From assembly GCA_020433835.1 (NCBI GenBank), contig JAGRBY010000201.1:1-11054 (forward strand): a stretch of DNA of 11,054 nucleotides, given 5' to 3'. The stretch's first letter is position 1. Each line of letters begins with the position of its first letter. Origin of the DNA: Anaerolineae bacterium (GTDB lineage: Bacteria > Chloroflexota > Anaerolineae > 4572-78 > J111). Position numbers and translations under genes: made by a program. The notes under the pieces are model-generated. The model worked only from the letters and a program-made list of their open reading frames with translations. It had not been told where the DNA came from and did not search any database. This document shows positions 1 to 5,991 of this stretch, piece by piece.

Positions 1-14
1 TTGTCAAAGGAAAT

Positions 15-57
15 TTGTCCTAATTTAGCGTCAGGTGGAATGACCCTATTGTCCTAA
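15..57. repeat. pair of TTGTCCTAA direct repeats (possible operator)
   Basis: The nonamer TTGTCCTAA occurs at 15-23 and again at 49-57, 34 bp apart start to start. That is a little over three helical turns, so the two copies do not lie exactly on one DNA face. Both copies lie directly upstream of the -35 box at 66-71 of the solute-binding protein gene. Direct repeats in this position are a common arrangement for activator or repressor binding. The repeats are seen; the operator role is inference. The left edge of the window prevents checking for a third copy. Confidence 0.3.
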
Positions 58-65
58 CATCCGGT

Positions 66-94
66 TTGACACCCCCATCGACCTGAATTACACT
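66..94 (+). promoter_or_regulatory. sigma70-type promoter of the solute-binding protein gene
   Basis: A perfect -35 hexamer TTGACA (66-71) is followed by a 17-bp spacer and the -10-like hexamer TACACT (89-94, four of six consensus positions). Transcription would be expected to begin about 6-8 bases after the -10, at roughly 100-102, which coincides with the ATG at 101. The message may therefore be leaderless. No Shine-Dalgarno sequence precedes the ATG, which agrees with that reading. Confidence 0.6.
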
Positions 95-100
95 GGCGGC

Positions 101-1441
101 ATGAACCAACATCGCTTGTTGCTGTTTTTTATGGTTGTTGCACTGTTGGTGTTTGCAGCGGCTTGCACACCGCCCACGCCGCCGCCTTCACCCACCCCGT
201 GGCCGTCCGATACGCCCACGCCGTCCGATACCGGAACACCGGCGGCACAAGCCACCACGCACTCAGTAGCAACCCGAACGCCCACAGCATCGCCCACACC
301 CGACGCCGTAACCATTACGGTTTGGCACGATCTTCCTGAGACGCAGGCTGAACAACTGGCTGAGGATGCCGCGGCCTTCCAAGAAGCATTTCCATCCTTT
401 CACGTAGAGTTGCACCCTTACGACAGCCCCGAAAATTTCGTTACGTCGCTCTCGGCTGATGAAGTGACGTTCGATGTTGTTTTGGCCGCGCCTCCGCTGC
501 TAAGCAACCTGGTCGCCACCGACAAAATTACCGCTATAAACGACTTTTTTCCACCCAGCTTTCTCGATGCCTTTGCCGCCATCACCCTAACCGGCGGTAG
601 TCGCGACGAGCAGGTGTGGGGATTGCCCGATACAACCGGTTTTCATCTGCTGCTTTTCTACAACCGCGATCGGGTTGATACGCCGCCTCAAACGATGGAT
701 GACTTAATTGACGTGGTCAAAACGTTGGGCGGCGGCTCGCAGCACGGTTTAGCCCTCAATAGCTACGATCCGCTGTGGCTGCTGCCCTGGCTGGCTGCGG
801 CCGATGGCTGGCCGGTTGATGAAGAGGGCCGATTTAGTCTCGACCCTACGGCCACAGAAAACGCACTCGATCTGTATCTAAGCTGGCACGATGCGGATGA
901 TGGCGTAGCGGCGGTCCAGACGTATGAGACTATGCGCCAGTCGTTTCTCAACGGTGAGGCCGTGTTTATGATCGACGGCGAGTGGGCCATCCGAGAATTA
1001 AGCGTTGTACCGGATATCGATTGGGGCATTGCCCGTTTACCGGCCGTCGATTTGCCGGAGGAAGAGAGCCAACCGGCTGCTCCGTTGATATTGGGGCGCT
1101 ATTGGGCGATGAGTTCAACCCTCAGTGGTGATCGAACGCTGGCCGCCACTACCTTTTTGGAGTTTATAACCGATCCGAAGCGCCAACTGGAGCTAACTTC
1201 ACAGTTTGGCCTACTACCCACCCGCCGCGATGCGCTCGAAGATCCCCAAATTGTCAACGACTCGATCCAGCGGGTCAACGCCGCGCAGATGCAGGCCGGA
1301 CGCCCGGTGCCGCTGGGTGTAAATATCAACGCACTGTTGGATGCTATGCGTAATCCGCTGCAAGCCGCGCTAGAAGGCGAGATGACTGCGCAAGAAGCGG
1401 TGGAGGCGATGCAGAAAGCTGTAGAGGCATTAAACGATTGA
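101..1441 (+). CDS. extracellular solute-binding lipoprotein (ABC importer, family 1 type)
   Basis: This 446-residue protein is probably a lipid-anchored receptor that captures a substrate, most likely a sugar or oligosaccharide, outside the membrane and hands it to an ABC permease. The N-terminus is a lipoprotein signal: basic H4-R5, a hydrophobic core at about 6-21, and a lipobox ending AAAC with Cys22 as the lipidated residue. Residues 23-68 form a Thr/Pro/Ser-rich spacer. The binding domain starts near residue 70 (VTITVWHD), and a later AVFMIDGEWAI segment is typical of family 1 sugar-binding proteins. Length is normal for the family. The ATG at 101 gives a correct signal peptide and sits at the predicted transcription start. 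No permease or ATPase gene adjoins it, so it is an orphan within this window and would need partners encoded elsewhere. The substrate cannot be told from sequence. Confidence 0.88.
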   Translation: MNQHRLLLFFMVVALLVFAAACTPPTPPPSPTPWPSDTPTPSDTGTPAAQATTHSVATRTPTASPTPDAVTITVWHDLPETQAEQLAEDAAAFQEAFPSFHVELHPYDSPENFVTSLSADEVTFDVVLAAPPLLSNLVATDKITAINDFFPPSFLDAFAAITLTGGSRDEQVWGLPDTTGFHLLLFYNRDRVDTPPQTMDDLIDVVKTLGGGSQHGLALNSYDPLWLLPWLAAADGWPVDEEGRFSLDPTATENALDLYLSWHDADDGVAAVQTYETMRQSFLNGEAVFMIDGEWAIRELSVVPDIDWGIARLPAVDLPEEESQPAAPLILGRYWAMSSTLSGDRTLAATTFLEFITDPKRQLELTSQFGLLPTRRDALEDPQIVNDSIQRVNAAQMQAGRPVPLGVNINALLDAMRNPLQAALEGEMTAQEAVEAMQKAVEALND

Positions 1442-1779
1442 GGCAAAGAGCGTTTGAAGCACTGATGCACTGAATTTTTATGAATTCACTGAAAAATACG
1501 TATATGTCACCATCGGTAGCTCTGCATAAAATCGTGGTGAAGAAAAGTTAGACAGAATTAACACGATTTACCGAATGATGACAGATAAAATCGTGACAAT
1601 CCTGTCAATTCTGTCGATTGTTTTGTCCATCTTCCATTATCTCCGTTTCCACGGTTTAATGTTATGCTACCTTACCATCAGTGTTGCAGTACTTCACCCG
1701 TTATGGTCCAGATTTGGTCAAAATCGCTGGTGTCCGTTAGCAAGACCTTACAACAAGGGTTGCTTATACCGCTGCACTG
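1442..1779. other. convergent intergenic region without a supported gene
   Basis: This 338-bp stretch separates two genes that converge. It contains a nonamer-based inverted repeat at 1551-1615 and an 11-bp direct repeat ATAAAATCGTG at 1526-1536 and 1585-1595. A short palindrome (TGAATT, six bases, AATTCA) lies just downstream of the first gene but has no GC-rich stem. I see no convincing Rho-independent terminator for either gene. The short reading frames here have no ribosome-binding site and no recognisable protein character. Confidence 0.6.
1551..1615. repeat. imperfect inverted repeat built of nonamers
   Basis: The left arm reads as GACAGAATT (1551-1559) then AACACGATT (1560-1568). The right arm reads AATCGTGAC (1589-1597), AATCCTGTC (1598-1606), AATTCTGTC (1607-1615). 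The outermost nonamers are perfect reverse complements and the next pair matches at seven of nine positions. The whole forms a long imperfect hairpin with a 9-base rhythm. From memory, similar families of ACAGGATT-type palindromic repeats are dispersed between genes in many bacteria and archaea, without an assigned function. No coding role is visible. Confidence 0.55.
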
Positions 1780-3702
1780 TCACTCTACTCCTTTTGCCAA
1801 CGGAATAACATGTTCAGCCAAGTTCTCAAAACCGTCATCGGTGGCTCGATAAACTACAATCTGGACGGCGTCCGGTTCGACACCGTCGGGCAGGGCAAGG
1901 GCGTAAACATCGCGCACGATAATTCCGGTGATCCAATGGCTGGTGGGATACATACCCCACACCGGCTGATGATCTTGAATGAGCGCCTCTTCGCCGACCA
2001 TAACCACCTGACCGCCCACTAGCGGGCGCACAGAGATGGTATAGTCGTAGTCCAGCGCGGTTGAAGTTTGCCAGTAGAGTGCTATCTGCCACAACGGCCC
2101 AGCAACGCGCTCCCAGCCGGACAGACGCAGTGCCTCACCAAAGGGGCGATCAAGGGGCTGCGCGGTGGGTGGTAGTTGGCGCGGTGGGGTGTCAGGTAGT
2201 GCGATTAGCTCCAAACCGGCGGCTTGCGGCGTCATCGCATCGAGCTGAACAGCGTCGGGGACAATAGCGACAGCCCGACGGGTGATGTAGCGGTTGAAGC
2301 CGATGTCGATAGCGGCAGTGGCAGGCTTCAATTGGCCGGGATCGGTTATGATCATGGGGGGGGCAACAGCCCACACCTTGTCGAGATACTCCAACGCAAC
2401 TTTTTCCTCAAAGCTGCCGGAGATGAGCGCTGGAGGCACGGGCTTGTCAGCCAAAATTGCCCAACCGGGATCGAGACCGGTGTCGGCGGCAAGGTTGCGC
2501 TGGTTGGCTCGCGACACGTTGGTGGCAAAACGATAGAGAAGCAGCACAGACAAAAGAATTATGAGGGATGAATTATGAATTATGAAAGAGGGTCGTCGCT
2601 TGCTGACGGCTGACCGCCGACGGCTGACGGCTTTCAGCTTTTGCAGGCCAGCGGCAAAGCCAATGGTGAAGATGGGATAGGCCGGGATAATGACCTGAAA
2701 CCAGTTGCCGAAGCGATAGCCCCAGCAAAAGATAGCGTAGATAATGAGCGTACTATACAAGAAGATGGCCCGGCGGCGACCGAGAAAGGCCAGCCCGATT
2801 AAACCGCCGAAAAAGACCAGCCAGGTCAGTTCATAGCCCATCAGTGCCGGAAATTCATCGGTAAAAAGGGCATGCAGCCCCAGACCGGGGGCGAGTTCAT
2901 CGCGGCCTTGTTGGATGGTGATGAACTCGACAAACCAGGCCCAAGCCGTCGGCCAGGTGCCTTCGCCGCGCCATTCGGGATGTTGGGCACCCCGGATGTA
3001 GATGTAAAGGTAGCTAAGTAGAGGCAGTGCCGTTACGCCCACCGCTTTGAGAATAAGGAGCGGGCGTTTGAGGTAAGACCACAGCATCGGTCCGTGGGGC
3101 GTTTGTTTTGAGAAGATAAACCACAGCAGCGGCGGCATAATAAATAAGGTTGTTACCATGTTGGCCAGCATCGTGCCGCTGATGAAGGCCATGGCCAGCA
3201 GCAGCGAGTCGCGCGGTTTTTCATCCCATCGAAAAGCGAGCCAGATGAGAAGCAGCGTTTGAAAGACGGCGCTGGTGTACTGCTCGGTGGTGACGCTGTA
3301 ATACCAAAAAAAGAAGGTGGTGGCGTGGAAGGCCGTCAACAAAACGGCTGGAAGCCAATCGTCGAAGATGTCGAGAAGGATAAAATACAGTACCATCAGC
3401 GAGGCCAGCCCCCAAATCATCGAATAAGCCGACAAGATTTGGATAGGGTTGAGCATCCAACCCAAGAGCAGCTGTCCCAAACGAAACCAAAGCCAACCGC
3501 CCATCGTGTAAAGCGGGTAGCCGGGAGAATTGCTGGGCCGTGCTTCGACCTGAGCATATTGGTGGGTAATAAGATCGCCGCCGGTCAGTTCATCGGGACG
3601 CAGACCGTTGTCGAGAGTCAAGACGTACAGAAGCGTAATGGCGAGTAAGAGCAGTACGCCGCCCCATCGACGCCATTGCATAGGATTATTGCTTGGGTGC
3701 AT
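1780..3702 (-). CDS. polytopic membrane protein, DUF2723/GT117-like glycosyltransferase family
   Basis: The 640-residue protein is hydrophobic over its first roughly 390 residues, with many predicted membrane helices, the first near residues 14-30. The first extracytoplasmic loop holds GGDLI at 41-45 and SPGYPLY at 59-65. This resembles the conserved loop of DUF2723 (GT117, TMEM260-like) and related GT-C lipid-sugar-dependent transferases, where an acidic residue precedes a PPGYPLY motif. The acidic pattern here is shorter than usual, so activity is uncertain. Residues about 521-635 form a soluble beta-rich domain (LYW at 542-544, DHQP at 577-580, YPTSHW at 585-590), as seen at the C-terminus of many Chloroflexota glycosyltransferase-like proteins. 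Residues about 354-383 are encoded by a heptamer-repeat island. The ATG at 3702 lies about 27 bases from the predicted transcription start; Met8 (3681) is an alternative. No strong Shine-Dalgarno is seen for either. Confidence 0.72.
   Translation of the reverse strand: MHPSNNPMQWRRWGGVLLLLAITLLYVLTLDNGLRPDELTGGDLITHQYAQVEARPSNSPGYPLYTMGGWLWFRLGQLLLGWMLNPIQILSAYSMIWGLASLMVLYFILLDIFDDWLPAVLLTAFHATTFFFWYYSVTTEQYTSAVFQTLLLIWLAFRWDEKPRDSLLLAMAFISGTMLANMVTTLFIMPPLLWFIFSKQTPHGPMLWSYLKRPLLILKAVGVTALPLLSYLYIYIRGAQHPEWRGEGTWPTAWAWFVEFITIQQGRDELAPGLGLHALFTDEFPALMGYELTWLVFFGGLIGLAFLGRRRAIFLYSTLIIYAIFCWGYRFGNWFQVIIPAYPIFTIGFAAGLQKLKAVSRRRSAVSKRRPSFIIHNSSLIILLSVLLLYRFATNVSRANQRNLAADTGLDPGWAILADKPVPPALISGSFEEKVALEYLDKVWAVAPPMIITDPGQLKPATAAIDIGFNRYITRRAVAIVPDAVQLDAMTPQAAGLELIALPDTPPRQLPPTAQPLDRPFGEALRLSGWERVAGPLWQIALYWQTSTALDYDYTISVRPLVGGQVVMVGEEALIQDHQPVWGMYPTSHWITGIIVRDVYALALPDGVEPDAVQIVVYRATDDGFENLAEHVIPLAKGVE
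2556..2643. repeat. two heptamer-repeat blocks inside the membrane-protein gene
   Basis: On the plus strand, 2556-2590 divides into five heptamers: GAATTAT, GAGGGAT, GAATTAT, GAATTAT, GAAAGAG. After an 11-base gap, 2602-2643 divides into six: GCTGACG, GCTGACC, GCCGACG, GCTGACG, GCTTTCA, GCTTTTG. The first block is AT-rich and the second GC-rich. They resemble short tandemly repeated repetitive sequences that usually lie between genes. Here they are read through in frame by the minus-strand gene as a basic, Ser/Arg/Lys-rich loop running into a hydrophobic segment. Confidence 0.65.
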
Positions 3703-3735
3703 GATTCTTTAAGTCACGTTTAATTATGGGGGCGT

Positions 3736-3764
3736 ACTATAGGCTAGGAGAATTGGCTTGTCAA
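3736..3764 (-). promoter_or_regulatory. promoter of the DUF2723-like gene
   Basis: Read on the minus strand, a perfect TTGACA (3764 down to 3759) is separated by 17 bp from TATAGT (3741 down to 3736), which matches the -10 consensus at five of six positions. The expected start of transcription is near 3729, leaving a short leader of about 27 bases before the ATG at 3702. Confidence 0.65.
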
Positions 3765-3776
3765 GAAGGATCATTA

Positions 3777-3805
3777 TTGACAGAACGGCCTGACATCTCT
3801 ACCAT
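3777..3805 (+). promoter_or_regulatory. promoter of the sortase-B3/B4 gene pair
   Basis: A perfect TTGACA (3777-3782), a 17-bp spacer and TACCAT (3800-3805, four of six) form a sigma70-type promoter. It would start transcription near 3812, about 42 bases ahead of the ATG at 3854. It is divergent from the minus-strand promoter at 3736-3764, with only 12 bp between the two -35 boxes. The two units may therefore compete or be co-regulated. Confidence 0.55.
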
Positions 3806-3853
3806 GGATAACAATTTGAATCTCTATTGCATTTTCAAACCTATTGTGACCGT

Positions 3854-4939
3854 ATGAACGACCAACCAATAACGCAAATTTCAAAAGCCCAAGATTTAGA
3901 GCCAATACCCTCAACCGCCGCCAAGATTTGGAATATGGTGAGCTTGTTATTAACTATAGCGGGTATCGGTTTAATGGGTGTTGGCGGTTTTATGTATCTG
4001 GCTCAGATGATTGAAGCGAGCAAGCCACCGCCGGCCCGAATTATAGAAGTAACGGTGGATCCCAATCCTATTTCAACCGCGACTATCTTGCCCAGCCCCA
4101 CCCTGACGGCGGTTAGTGTGGCGGCGGTTGATACGCCCGAACGTCAGCCCACCCTATCTAATCGCCTGGCCGACTCGCTGCCAACCGAAGCCCAGGCCGA
4201 TGTCATCATCGAGCCTTCGCCTGCAGCGACGGAGGCCGAATCCGAACCGGCGCTGCCGACGGCTACAGCCACCCTTCCGGCTACCGACACGCCGACCACT
4301 GACTCAGCACTGTTATCGGACGAAGCCCTGTCATTAGCCGACAACCCACTGGTGGTGGTCGAAGACGAAGCGGCCCCTCCGGTTGAGGCTGCGGTCGAAG
4401 TTCCGGCTCCTGTAGCTCCTGATGAAGTGCCGCCCGCTCCGGCCACACCGTCCACGACCGATGGCATACGCCTCAACCGTATTGTCGCCGAGAGCATCGG
4501 CCTGGACGCAGAGGTTGTTGAGGTTGGCTGGACGCCGGTTGTCGAAAATGGAGTTACCTCCAATGTGTGGGTTGTGGCCGACTACGCCGCCGGCTGGCAT
4601 AAGAACTCGGCGCTGCCTGGTCAGGGCGGTAACGTTGTTCTTTCCGGACATCACAATATCAAAGGCGAAATTTTCCGCTACATTGTCGATATTGAACCGG
4701 GGGCGACCATCACGCTGTATGATCAAGAAGGGCATGTCTTTAACTACTTTGTCGAAGACAAATTTATCGTTAAAGACAAAGGCGAACCGGAGGCGGTTCG
4801 ACGCGAAAATGCCAAATGGATCGGCCCTTTTAATGAGGAACGACTAACGCTGGTGACCTGCTGGCCTTACAGCAATAACACCCACCGTGTTATCGTCATC
4901 GCCAAACCGCTTGTTAGCGAACCGCAAGTGGGTGGATAA
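3854..4939 (+). CDS. sortase with long Pro/Ala/Glu/Thr-rich stalk
   Basis: This is a membrane-anchored cysteine transpeptidase that would cleave a sorting motif in secreted proteins and join them to another surface molecule. Numbering from the ATG at 3854 (361 aa), residues 28-50 form one membrane helix. About 55-205 is a low-complexity stalk rich in Pro, Ala, Thr and Glu, and about 206-361 is the catalytic beta-barrel. The sortase triad is visible: His266 in LSGHHN, Cys336 in LVTCWPY and Arg345 in THRVIVIA. An upstream in-frame TTG at 3827 would add nine residues. I prefer the ATG because neither start has a Shine-Dalgarno and ATG is the stronger codon. The B3/B4 gene follows after 19 bp, probably in the same transcript. 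The TLVTC-type active site resembles class D/E/F-like sortases; the class is not settled. No protein with an LPXTG-like tail is encoded nearby. Confidence 0.88.
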   Translation: MNDQPITQISKAQDLEPIPSTAAKIWNMVSLLLTIAGIGLMGVGGFMYLAQMIEASKPPPARIIEVTVDPNPISTATILPSPTLTAVSVAAVDTPERQPTLSNRLADSLPTEAQADVIIEPSPAATEAESEPALPTATATLPATDTPTTDSALLSDEALSLADNPLVVVEDEAAPPVEAAVEVPAPVAPDEVPPAPATPSTTDGIRLNRIVAESIGLDAEVVEVGWTPVVENGVTSNVWVVADYAAGWHKNSALPGQGGNVVLSGHHNIKGEIFRYIVDIEPGATITLYDQEGHVFNYFVEDKFIVKDKGEPEAVRRENAKWIGPFNEERLTLVTCWPYSNNTHRVIVIAKPLVSEPQVGG

Positions 4940-4958
4940 GTTAGTAACACTAAATCTT

Positions 4959-5651
4959 ATGTATTTTCTTCACACACCGATTATTTGGGAGCAGTTTCCG
5001 CAGCTCGTGCCGGGCATGATGGTGATCGACAACGTTCGTCCGGACGTTGAGGTCGATCATCTGCTTGAGCCGCTGTACCAACGCGCTCGAGCGCGATTGA
5101 GTCAAGAGTCGGAAGGCCAAATGCCCGAGGTAAGCGCATGGCGGCGGGTATACAGCCAGATGGGCCTTAAACCGACCAAATATCGTTCAGCAGCCGAGGC
5201 GTTGCTGCGCCGTTTTCGCAAAGAGGATGATCTGCCTACGCTGCATCCGCTGGTTGACCTTTGCAATGCTGTGTCGGTCGCTTTTGCTCTGCCGGTTGCG
5301 GTCATTGATGTAGAGCAAGTAGCTTCATTTCTTGAAGTTCGTCCGGCGGTAGGCACAGAAAAATATCTTTCCTTCAGCAACGAAATCGAAACGCCACCGG
5401 CGGGTGAAATCATCTTTGCCGATGCCGCGGATGAAGTCCACGCCCGACGCTGGACGTTTCGCCAAAGCCGCCGCTCGACAGTTAGCGCCGAAACTTCTCG
5501 TGTCCTCATTGTGAGCGAGGCCATGCATGAAACAGGTCTGGTCGATATGAAAGCCCTCATGGAAATGCTTGTTGCCGGTTTAAGCGAACTGTATGAGCCG
5601 CCTCGCCAACAGGCTATCCTCACCCCCGATGTTCCTCGCTTTGAGTTTTAG
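4959..5651 (+). CDS. stand-alone B3/B4 (PheRS beta-chain-like) tRNA-binding domain protein
   Basis: This 230-residue protein matches the B3/4 domain found in the beta chain of phenylalanyl-tRNA synthetase, where it removes wrongly attached amino acids from tRNA. Stand-alone copies (COG3382 type) are widespread and their role is less certain; trans-editing or nucleic-acid binding are possibilities. Family character shows in the central segment (WRRVYSQMGLKPTKYRSAAEALLRR) and in the C-terminal part with GEIIFADAADEVHARRW and a following basic stretch. Cytoplasmic: no signal or membrane segment. The frame is open back to 4887, inside the sortase gene, but the ATG at 4959 gives the usual N-terminus and avoids that overlap. 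No clear Shine-Dalgarno is seen; the sequence just upstream is AT-rich. It probably shares the sortase promoter, though no functional link between the two is known to me. Confidence 0.82.
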   Translation: MYFLHTPIIWEQFPQLVPGMMVIDNVRPDVEVDHLLEPLYQRARARLSQESEGQMPEVSAWRRVYSQMGLKPTKYRSAAEALLRRFRKEDDLPTLHPLVDLCNAVSVAFALPVAVIDVEQVASFLEVRPAVGTEKYLSFSNEIETPPAGEIIFADAADEVHARRWTFRQSRRSTVSAETSRVLIVSEAMHETGLVDMKALMEMLVAGLSELYEPPRQQAILTPDVPRFEF

Positions 5652-5782
5652 TGTCATGTAGAGACTAAGAAAAAGCATAAAAAAAGAGAAAATTAAAGAT
5701 AAGCGTACTGCTGGTAAAAAACGCTAAACTTTCTATCATAGAACTTAAACAGATTTTCCACAAAGTAGTACTATTTGCTCTA

Positions 5783-5810
5783 TTGAAGTATGCTTTAAAT
5801 CAGATAAAAT
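5783..5810 (+). promoter_or_regulatory. candidate promoter of sortase 2
   Basis: TTGAAG (5783-5788) and TAAAAT (5805-5810, five of six) are separated by 16 bp and predict a transcript starting near 5817. AT-rich DNA yields such matches by chance, so this is weaker than the other promoters. If correct, the leader of the sortase 2 message is about 175 bases and includes both hairpins described downstream. Confidence 0.4.
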
Positions 5811-5817
5811 TATAAGT

Positions 5818-5839
5818 ACCAGTGCTGGGGAAGACTGGT
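5818..5839 (+). other. small hairpin at the predicted 5' end of the sortase 2 leader
   Basis: ACCAGT (5818-5823) and ACTGGT (5834-5839) are perfect reverse complements around a ten-base loop. Because the candidate promoter would start transcription at about 5817, the hairpin would lie at the extreme 5' end of the message, a position that can protect against decay. No known riboswitch consensus is recognised. Confidence 0.3.
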
Positions 5840-5879
5840 TTGAATTGTACCTTAAAATAGTTTGTTCAATTATTTAAAA

Positions 5880-5939
5880 AATAAGCGCCCTCAATTGGGC
5901 TTCCTGGGGAGGAAGTTTTTTTAATTGAGGGCGCTTATT
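5880..5939 (+). terminator. terminator hairpin nested in a 17-bp perfect inverted repeat
   Basis: The outer arms AATAAGCGCCCTCAATT (5880-5896) and AATTGAGGGCGCTTATT (5923-5939) are perfect reverse complements. They are flanked by an A-run on the left and a T-rich stretch on the right, as in bidirectional terminators. Inside them, CTTCCT (5900-5905), a GGGG loop and AGGAAG (5910-5915) form a second stem followed directly by seven T (5916-5922), a complete small Rho-independent terminator. The simplest role is to end the sortase 1-B3/B4 transcript. Its position in the leader of sortase 2, about 50 bases before that ATG, also allows attenuation. Confidence 0.65.
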
Positions 5940-5979
5940 GTTTTCCGGTGTCGGTTGGTCCCAACTTGTTTCTTGAACC

Positions 5980-5987
5980 AGGAAGGG
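5980..5987 (+). promoter_or_regulatory. ribosome-binding site of sortase 2
   Basis: AGGAAGGG ends four bases before the ATG at 5992. Its AGGAAG part (5980-5985) is exactly complementary to CTTCCT at 5900-5905 in the upstream nested hairpin. Pairing between them could hide the site. Confidence 0.5.
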
Positions 5988-5991
5988 AACC

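Larger units (their letters stand above)
5652..5991. other. AT-rich intergenic leader of the second sortase
   Basis: These 340 bases hold no supported gene. The stretch is much AT-richer than the genes to its left; 5701-5760 counts 20 G or C in 60. It contains a candidate promoter (5783-5810), a small hairpin at the predicted transcript start (5818-5839), a nested hairpin element (5880-5939) and the ribosome-binding site of the next gene (5980-5987). Confidence 0.6.

Noticed and set aside
1472..1489. TGAATT/AATTCA palindrome after the solute-binding gene as a terminator
   Set aside because: The stem is six A/T-rich pairs, with no proper T-run after it.
1575..1808. Open frame of 77 residues on the plus strand
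   Set aside because: It starts inside the inverted repeat, has no ribosome-binding site, shows no family character and runs into the opposing gene.
2556..2643. Repeat array considered as a CRISPR
   Set aside because: The units are seven bases with no spacers of 30-40 bases, so it is tandem repetition.
3806..3817. GGATAACAATTT identical to the right half of the E. coli lac operator
   Set aside because: Only one half-site, without the symmetric partner. Nothing else suggests a lac-type system, so chance is the likelier explanation.
4144..4563. Antisense frame of 139 residues across the sortase stalk
   Set aside because: Its Ser/Ala/Gly/Val-rich composition is the complement of the Pro/Ala/Glu stalk codons. 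It is a shadow, as are the long antisense frames at 1099-1470 and 5102-5623.
4887..4958. Upstream extension of the B3/B4 frame into the sortase gene
   Set aside because: The added 24 residues read as out-of-frame sortase sequence and do not belong to the family. The ATG at 4959 fits better.
5702..5725. AGCGT/ACGCT pair as a terminator of the B3/B4 gene
   Set aside because: A five-bp stem with a 14-base loop and no T-run is too weak. The element at 5880-5939 is far better.
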